Of a stretch of DNA of 64,000 bases, positions 57,456 to 64,000 are shown in pieces. Below the pieces are notes generated by a model. It was not told the origin of the DNA and searched no databases. It worked only from the letters and a program-made list of their open reading frames with translations. The stretch comes from Hexactinellida sp. DTS-2022 (lineage: Eukaryota > Porifera > Hexactinellida): contig JAPNXP010000014.1 in assembly GCA_028753945.1 (NCBI GenBank), positions 3,534,001 through 3,598,000 of the forward strand, given 5' to 3'. Position 1 is the stretch's first letter. The number at the start of each line of letters is the position of its first letter. A program made the position numbers and the translations under genes.

Positions 57456-57639
57456 CAGTGGCGGCCCCAGGGGGGGGGGGGGGCAGGGGGGCTCAAGCCC
57501 CCCCCTTGAATTTTATGTTCCCCCCTCTGAGGGGGGCACATAAAAACATAGATCAATGTTTGGCGGAGATTAAATTAAATTTGTGCCCTTCCTAATATTT
57601 TTCAGCCCCCCCAGACCTGGAATCCTGGCGCCGCCACTG
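57456..57639. mobile_element. hAT MITE, CAGTGGCGG family
   Basis: Starts CAGTGGCGGCCCCAGG and ends CCTGGCGCCGCCACTG, with flanks CATCCGAT (57448-57455) and CACCCGAT (57640-57647), 7/8. Confidence 0.92.
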
Positions 57640-57908
57640 CACCCGATCTGTTGAATGGCCGCGCCGCCCTTGATTACATTCCACGGGTCTAACTCGATCC
57701 ATCAATGAGTTATTCAATAAAAAGAATAAAGTATCCATTTATGATGATCTTATTCAATTGAAGCTAGTATTCAACTGAAGAAAATGTCTCCATAGATTCC
57801 TAGATAACGATAACCAATTTGTTGGTAATACTGTTCGAATGACTCTGTGCTTTGAATAACTAATCGTTAAAAACTCTTATTTGCCTTTCTGTGGGATAAT
57901 TGATTTAT

Positions 57909-58218
57909 TTATCGCCTTGAATGCTGCGTGGGCGTGTGGAATAACCTACAGCCCGTGTTGAATACTTTGGACTTTCTAGATTTCTGTCGTGATCCAATCT
58001 TTCGTGGCAGCCCTTGTTTTGCCTGACAAGTTAAACACATCTTTGCGACCTCGATTGAGCCTCGCAAGGGAGTTTTGGACCTCATAAATCGCTTGAGTTT
58101 CACTCTCCAAAAGGTGCAGCTCTATTACAGCTTTACAACGGACATTATTGCGGCAAGTACAATCTAGGACGGGAGAAGTATGAGCGAAAATATGGAATCT
58201 TTTCCTATACCGTAACAT
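57909..58218 (-). pseudogene. FLYWCH-like finger fragment
   Basis: On the - strand YRKRFHIFAHTSPVLDCTC followed by NNVRCKAVIELHL has the F..xC..xxC order of FLYWCH fingers, as in MULE transposases. The Trp before CxC is replaced by Asp. A frame change at about 58100 and short length suggest a scrap of another MULE. Tentative. Confidence 0.3.
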
Positions 58219-58481
58219 TAATTGGGGTTTAGGCTTTTGAAAATTGGATCAGCTCTGTTTTAAATGCATATTTACCATGGTTGTTTTATTTAAATAATTA
58301 AATTAAATTGTGATTTTAGTCAGATATTTATATTAAACAATCATGACTAGAATAAATCAAAATTGGAATTAATTCCATAAAGTTTCAATATTAATCGGTA
58401 TTCTAGTCGTGTTTGAGGGCGCTCAAACTTAATCTAAACGCGCAGATAATTTGCTTGTATGAAAGCCTTCTTCCTTATGTT

Positions 58482-58871
58482 CAAAGGCGTAGCCAGCTAT
58501 AGACTTGTGGTGGTGCGTCGGTGGTGATTGTGCTAATCGCGGTGGTGCCGGGGTTGTCTCATTCTGCCCTCCCCCCCCCCCTATTTCCCTAACAATTATT
58601 GGTCCATCGTATAATTATTTCACCATCTAAGCTGAAGTATCAATTACATAGGTGAAAATTTAAAAAATAACGATCCTAACTTTAATAGATCACATTATTA
58701 ACCTTTCAACTTCGTCATATAATTTACATTCTCGTCATTTCAAGTACGTAGGGACTTAGGAATTAATGCTCACTTCTTAAGGTTTTCTAAAAAATGCGCA
58801 CCGCTTGAGGTGATCGCAAAAACATCTTGGCGATGCGCCGCACCACCGCGCACCACCCTCCTACGCCACTG
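58482..58871. mobile_element. hAT MITE, (CAG)TGGCGTAGCC
   Basis: Starts CAAAGGCGTAGCCAG and ends CTCCTACGCCACTG, with a perfect 8-bp duplication CTTATGTT (58474-58481, 58872-58879). 390 bp, with GGTGGTGC blocks at both ends. Confidence 0.92.
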
Positions 58872-58947
58872 CTTATGTTGTTATATTAGAACTTTTCTAG
58901 TATAGGGTTTTCAGAATTAGCCTCAAACTAGGGCTGAGTCAAATATA

Positions 58948-59056
58948 CCGTATTTCCCCGAATAAGTGGCGGGGGCTTGAATATGCGTCGGGTCAATAAA
59001 AATTACAATGATATATTTAAACACATTAGTGGATCACTGTAATGGAATTCCATTGA
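58948..59056. mobile_element. CCGTATTTCCCC MITE, truncated (copy 3)
   Basis: Starts with the family terminus CCGTATTTCCCCGAATAAG and matches copy 1 for about 110 bp, then stops. The right terminus is missing. Confidence 0.7.
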
Positions 59057-59550
59057 TTTTCACTTATTAACAGTAGTATTTATTGATTTTGGAATCACGA
59101 CCACCCCGCTATTCAAAATTTTGGCCATTGTTTATGAACTAAAATTATTTTCAAACACAGAATCACGCCCCGTCAGCTTTTGGTAAAATAATTCATAACT
59201 CTACGCCCATGGTTACGATCTATATTTCTTAAACGATTATGATTATGATTACGATTACAATCTATAATTTTTAAGCGATTACGATTACGATCTATAATTT
59301 TAAGCAATTACGATTACGATTACAAATACTATAAACTTGTATATGATTAAGATTATGAAAACAACCCAAAATTACTAAATGCAGTCTGGCTAAGTCTGAT
59401 AAATTCGAAACTGAAAGTACTAACAATAAGTAAAGTGTCAATTTCAATAAACTAACTGTTACTATATATATTATGATGGAATTCAAATAAATGTGAGTGT
59501 TAACGAATAAAAGCACTTTCGCAAGTGCAATTCTACGAATTGATAATATA

Positions 59551-60041
59551 CAGTGTAACCTTGCTAACCGGGACCTCGATAACCGGGGAGCGGGGAATTT
59601 TTTTTTGATTTCGTCGTTTAATATACAAATGACTCTCTCTAACCGGGGAATTGCCCTAAGCGGGAATGGGGAATGTGATCTGGTTACGACTTCGTATATT
59701 ACTTTAAATCCTATCCTCGCTAAACGGGGAATTTATAACATAAGTCGAGATGAATAGTATTATTACAGTGTCTTACTAATAGTACTTTACTTAACACAAA
59801 CAATGAATTCTACTAGCTTCCCTAAATCTGAAAGTTTCTAGAACACTAATAAGCTACACGGCTAATTAGAATTTCCGAAAAAGTCTGTGATGCTTGCCTG
59901 CTTAAGTGTGCTAAAATATAAGTTTCAATAGAAAGTCAAGACCATAGGAAAATCAATAAATAGAGACACCCTCTAACCGGGGACTGGGGAATAACTTCAA
60001 AATCTGTAGTCCCAAATTCCCCGGTTAGCGAGGTTACACTG
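59551..60041. mobile_element. TA-flanked mariner-type MITE, CAGTGTAACC
   Basis: Ends CAGTGTAACCTTGCTAACCG and CCGGTTAGCGAGGTTACACTG (read in two parts), with TA on both sides. Internal repeats of CTAACCGGGGA. 491 bp. Confidence 0.9.
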
Positions 60042-60266
60042 TATCCTTAATTTCAAAGAGAAATACGCTAATAAAATAGCATGATTACGATTACAATTCA
60101 GTCAACTCCCGTTATTTCCATGTCGGTAATCAAATGGTGATTTATCACAATTCTAAAGTGTGTTATGCATGCCTTGATATCATGTTCCTAACTTCCTATA
60201 TAATTATAATGCATTTCTCAGGCTGTCAATACTAGCTATTGAGATAAAGATATGTTAGTCAATAAT

Positions 60267-60350
60267 CAATGGCCTTTAAGTAATCCATGGTCCAGCAAAA
60301 TCTACTCAGTAGTAAGGCCTTATATAACGAAGGTCACTTTATTGTATATT
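60267..60350. repeat. Empty copy of the CCATGGTCCAG repeat
   Basis: CAATGGCCTTTAAGTAATCC then ATGGTCCAG is the uninterrupted form of the site into which the hAT element at 54571 was inserted. Confidence 0.7.
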
Positions 60351-61573
60351 TCAATGGCATTATTAAAAAATTGTCTCAGACAAGTATTTAGGTAGTATAC
60401 TATATGTTAATTTTGGATTAAAAAGATTTGGACAAGTTTTGTTATGACTATCGGGATCTCATTTTATAGAGGCCTATAGAAAATGAATTATTTCATCAAT
60501 CGGAACATTTTTTCTTTTGAATCCGAACTCCTCTGTTCGGATTTGCGAGGGTGTACTGTGTATACATTTCTACCTAAACTAGCTGAGTAATAACTGACTT
60601 GTGTCTATTACACTTTGTAACTATGATTGTAACTAAAATCCAGTGGAAAATAGTTTTATATTAATTAATATCACAATTATTTAATATAAATATTTTCCAC
60701 TGTATTTTGAGTTTTGAATTTGATTTAATGTTTAGTCACCAAAACTCAGGAATATGCGCATGTTCGTTCGTTCAGAAATAGTTTTGTTCTTTGCATTTCG
60801 AATCTTAATTCAGCCCTACTCAAACCCCCATATTAGTATAAGATCCCTATAGTATTATGTTCACATTTTTTGGATATTATGATTATTATCAGTATGTCTT
60901 CCATTTTAAATGCTGGGAAGTAATTTTAACATACTGTTATTATTAATTACTTGCTATGCTTGGTAGGAAACAAGATCTGCATGTACTAATATTTATATAT
61001 AACTGTGCATAACCTACTATATTATACGGCTAGATAAGTCAAGTATTTGCTCATTTCATTTCCAGCCAGTTTTAATTTCTAATTGCTCGTTAAATGAATT
61101 ACCTATTGTCATGGAATAAACTAAACTTAGGTTTTCAAATACGCTAGAAACATCTAGAATACTTTTGATAATGATTTCACATCGGATTTAACCATAATGA
61201 CGTATTCAAATATACATACCCATATATGAAAATTATTATTCTATACTATTAAAATAGATCAAAAACTCAGAAAATGAGTACTTTATTAATTCCAGTATCC
61301 ATTTGGCATGTTGTCAATTGTCCATAGCAATTAGTGCATAGCAATTAGTGATCTGTCCAAATATCTTGTGTTACATTTAATAGTACATGAGGAAGGAAGC
61401 AGATCAGTGAAACCCGCCGTAGAGATCAGGTTTCCGCATTTAAATCCAACAAACGACAGAAAATCTAATTGTGTACCTTCTCCCATTACATATAATCCTT
61501 GTATTTTAGTTCCAAATAGAAAAAAATAAAAAGATTCATTTTCTAATTTTTTAATTTTTTAAATAGTATAGAG

Positions 61574-62498
61574 CAAGGTTGCAACCGAATAGTTGACCGA
61601 ATGGTTGCTTGCCGATTAGCTAAGAATCGGTCGCCTACCGAAACCCAGGATTATTTGTCATTTTGGATCGCATATACATGTATATCCATGTATATGTTGC
61701 AGTCCAAGTGCGTTTCAACGCCAAACGCGTTTGGCGCATTTTAATTCAGCCAAACGCGTTTGGCGTGTTTATATACGCCATTCGAGTTTCTAACATTATT
61801 TCTTTTTATTTGGTGTTATTTAATTCAAATTTTGTTCAACAATACAAATAATTTTGAATTATTCGGAATTATATTTCCCTCTAAGGCGAGGTACATATTG
61901 TTCAATTACTTAGTTTTGAACGTGAATTGTTTTTAATTCACAATGGTTTTAAATATTTAGTATAAGTCGCAATGGTATTATTTTAGTACAGAGATTAAAA
62001 TTAACAGTAAATATTGTAGAACAGATATTTGAATATTAATTAGATACATACTCTGTTTGTGAATAATCTAACTAGCATTAATTAAATAACAACAAATAAA
62101 AAGAAATAAGGTTAGAAACTCGAATGGCGTATATAAACACGCCAAACGCGTTTGGCTGAATTAAAATGCGCCAAACGCGTTTGGCGTTGAAACGCACTTG
62201 GACTGCAACATATACAAATACAAGTATTTGCTTCACCTGATAATGATATTTTGTTGAATATATGTTAGTATTCGGTTGACAAATTGTACTATTAAGTCAA
62301 CCGAATAATACTATTTGGTCAACCGAATACCAATATTAGATCAGCAAAATATTATCTTCAGGTAAGCCAAATCCTTTTATTTGATGAGCTATATAGATTA
62401 GGGTTCATAAAAAACCAATAAACCTGAATTTAGGTAAGCGAACGATTCTTAGCTAATCGGCAATCAACTATTCGGTCAACTATTCGGTTGCAACCTTG
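61574..62498. mobile_element. hAT MITE CAAGGTTGCAACC, nested in the foldback arm
   Basis: Ends CAAGGTTGCAACCGAATAGT and ACTATTCGGTTGCAACCTTG, with a perfect 8-bp duplication GTATAGAG (61566-61573, 62499-62506). 925 bp, itself carrying the 61691-62214 palindrome. Confidence 0.92.
61691..62214. mobile_element. Innermost palindromic element, ~130-bp arms
   Basis: TATATGTTGCAGTCCAAGTG at the left and its inverted copy at the right. Each arm carries two copies of an 18-bp perfect palindrome-like CGCCAAACGCGTTTGGCG or its near variant. The loop is AT-rich. No coding capacity. Confidence 0.88.
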
Positions 62499-62954
62499 GT
62501 ATAGAGTTATAATTTCCATATATGGGTATGTATATTTTATTACGTCATTGTTGTTAAATCCGATGTGAAATCATTCTCAAAACTCAAAAGTATTTTAGAT
62601 ATTTCTAGCGTATTTGAAAACCTAAATTTAGTTTATTCCATGACAATATGTCATTCATTTAACGAGCAATTGAAAGTAAACACTGGCCTGCAAATGAAAT
62701 TAGCAAATACTTGACTTATCTAGCCGTATAATATAGTAGGCCATGAACTGTGTATACTTTTATAAATGCTTAAAATAAAAATCTTGCTTTTATCATCCCT
62801 GTCAAATGGTTGTATGCCTAATGCACCGTATTCGTGCTACCAGCAAAGGTTCTTTGAGTTGCCAACCGGTGAAAATTTCGAGAAATTTCGGCAACCCAGT
62901 CACCCATTATACCAGTACCGATTTCAGACACTGTCCCAAAGTTCACGACAATTA

Positions 62955-63112
62955 CAGTGGTGTTCGCCTAATAGCAAGTCGCATTTTGCACGAAATTTCC
63001 TTGCTAATAGGCGAACTTGATATTAGAGGAACAAATTTAGCATTAAATGCTCGCTTGGGGACAAAAAGTAACTTGCTAATGGAGCAATATTGCTATTAGG
63101 CGAACACTACCG
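62955..63112. mobile_element. TA-flanked MITE, CAGTGGTGTTCGCC
   Basis: Ends CAGTGGTGTTCGCCTAATAG and CTATTAGGCGAACACTACCG, with TA on both sides (62953-62954, 63113-63114). Three inner CGAAAT/GCTAATAG blocks. 158 bp. Confidence 0.85.
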
Positions 63113-63114
63113 TA

Positions 63115-63721
63115 CTCTCACTTCTCACGTGGGCCCATTTCTAAATAGTAAGATATTAAAGATGTCCTACAACAAATGCTACGCCAATCTTATTGATGAG
63201 CTAAAAGTTACTGAAATATGTTCCAGGTGGTCTCACATTCATAACCTCACAAAATCTTAAAAAGTTCGAATTATCTTCTCACGGAGGTTACTTTCCGATT
63301 ACCACGATTCGGATCCTAAAAGGTTTTGGAATGGATATTATATCATGAACCTCTATCCACGGAAAAAGGTGAGGTATAGGGAGAAGGCCACCAGTTAATC
63401 CGAGTCCATATTTCAGGGATTAGCAGGTCGAATGCTCAATTTTCTTTGATGGACATGTTCTAATTGACAATTAATTATTCCCAAAAGGAAGCACAATAAC
63501 TGTGTGCTTTACGTCAATATTTGCTTATCTGAGGTTGAAAACACTATTGCGAGCAGAATCACAGTGGCACGAAGTGTTCTTATCCTGGAAGTAGCTATTT
63601 AGGTGTAAGATAGCGCATTAAATTACGTATATTATCTACCTATGGGAAATCGAATTCATAGAATCCATTGGTAAAATTTGATTTTACTATTACTTCAGAT
63701 GTGAAAGTTATGACGTAATTG
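63115..63721. other. Spacer, no gene
   Basis: AT-rich, no ORF or paired repeat recognised. Confidence 0.5.
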
Positions 63722-64000
63722 CAGGGGCGGCGCAGATCAGCCCACTTGGGGGGCGTTAGGGGGGCGGACCAATGCACTGGAGGGGGAAACCCAATAGTTG
63801 TAGACATTCCAAATTTCACATTCAAACTAAAATCGATATTTTTAATGACAAATTTATTTAAATGATCTGTCCTATAATAATATACTGTGGGTAATCTCAG
63901 CAAAACATCTAATTATGGACTCCCTGTCCAGGGCGTATAGCATTTCCAAATTAACATCAAGTACTCCTATATTAGACAAGCGAGTGCCCACCCACCCCCC
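63722..64000 (-). mobile_element. Second copy of the 54571 hAT element, empty of the MITE (runs off the window)
   Basis: Inverted relative to 54571-55475. CAGGGGCGGCGCAGATC is its 3' end, and GTCCATAATTAGATGT (complement, about 63903-63920) spans the empty TA site. The other terminus lies at or beyond 64000. Left flank CGTAATTG would be one duplication copy. Confidence 0.88.

Larger units (their letters stand above)
58930..60819. mobile_element. Large MITE, AGGGCTG...CAGCCCT, with nested MITEs
   Basis: Ends TAGGGCTGAGTC and ATTCAGCCCT, flanked by CCTCAAAC and ACTCAAAC (7 of 8). Its right 230 bp match the right side of 16483-16878 (ACTTGTGTCTA, TTCGTTCGTT, CATTTCGAA). It contains a truncated CCGTATTTCCCC MITE, a complete mariner-type MITE and a copy of the CCATGGTCCAG repeat. 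A GATTACGATTACGATT-type array lies at 59220-59320. Confidence 0.7.
60996..62757. mobile_element. Foldback element, ~260-bp arms, with two nested elements
   Basis: Left arm 60996-61257 (CCTACTATATTATACGGCTA, GATAAGTCAAGTATTTGC) is inverted at 62499-62757. Without the nested insert it would be about 830 bp, close to the 804 bp of the related element at 45722. Its ends share CATGGCCTACT..ATATACGGC with that element. Confidence 0.88.

Overview
This is an AT-rich stretch of a metazoan nuclear genome, almost certainly an invertebrate. A large single exon encodes the start of an integrin beta subunit (43991-44683, +), and an intronless 686-codon gene looks like the TFIIIC subunit GTF3C4/TFIIIC90 (23097-25157, -). 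The short spliceosomal introns (58 and 188 bp), TATA-box promoters and transposon spectrum also point to a compact-intron animal with a very active and varied set of DNA transposons. The species cannot be read from the sequence. Apart from those two genes and a few short unrecognised ones, most of the window is transposon-derived.

Layout. 0-3 kb: decayed P-element/THAP transposase (-). 5.3-7.6 kb: element with ~220-bp terminal inverted repeats carrying several nested MITEs. 8.1-11.4 kb: decayed classical Helitron (Rep/PIF1). 11.4-14.8 kb: a strand-asymmetric, G-poor unit with a reverse-transcriptase-like ORF, a GIY-YIG-like segment and an OTU protease ORF. 15-16.9 kb: MITEs and a 147-bp tandem duplication. 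17.0-21.2 kb: a complete 4.15-kb hAT element bounded by a perfect 8-bp target duplication (TSD), with a decayed transposase. 21.2-23 kb: small repeats. 23.1-25.2 kb: GTF3C4-like gene. 27.6-29.8 kb: MULE with FLYWCH, transposase and RING-like segments between arrays of a 31-bp repeat. 30.2-30.8 kb: palindrome with 240-bp arms. 30.9-33.3 kb: two short unrecognised genes, one coiled-coil and one with low-complexity repeats. 33.9-40.0 kb: a fairly young Helentron (Rep, PIF1 helicase, EEP endonuclease, OTU). 40.2-41.9 kb: foldback remnant and hAT fragment. 42.3-43.9 kb: piggyBac-type TTAA element. 44.0-44.7 kb: integrin exon. 45-64 kb: a long series of nested MITEs and foldback elements with one unrecognised exon cluster near 49.8-50.7 kb.

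The most informative structure is the nesting. Many elements have intact termini and 8-bp (hAT), TA (Tc1/mariner-like) or TTAA (piggyBac) duplications. In three cases another copy in the same window preserves the uninterrupted empty site, so insertion order can be read directly. All similarity calls come from motif recognition without database searches. Protein-family calls are established-knowledge inferences from visible motifs. TSDs and inverted repeats were read directly.
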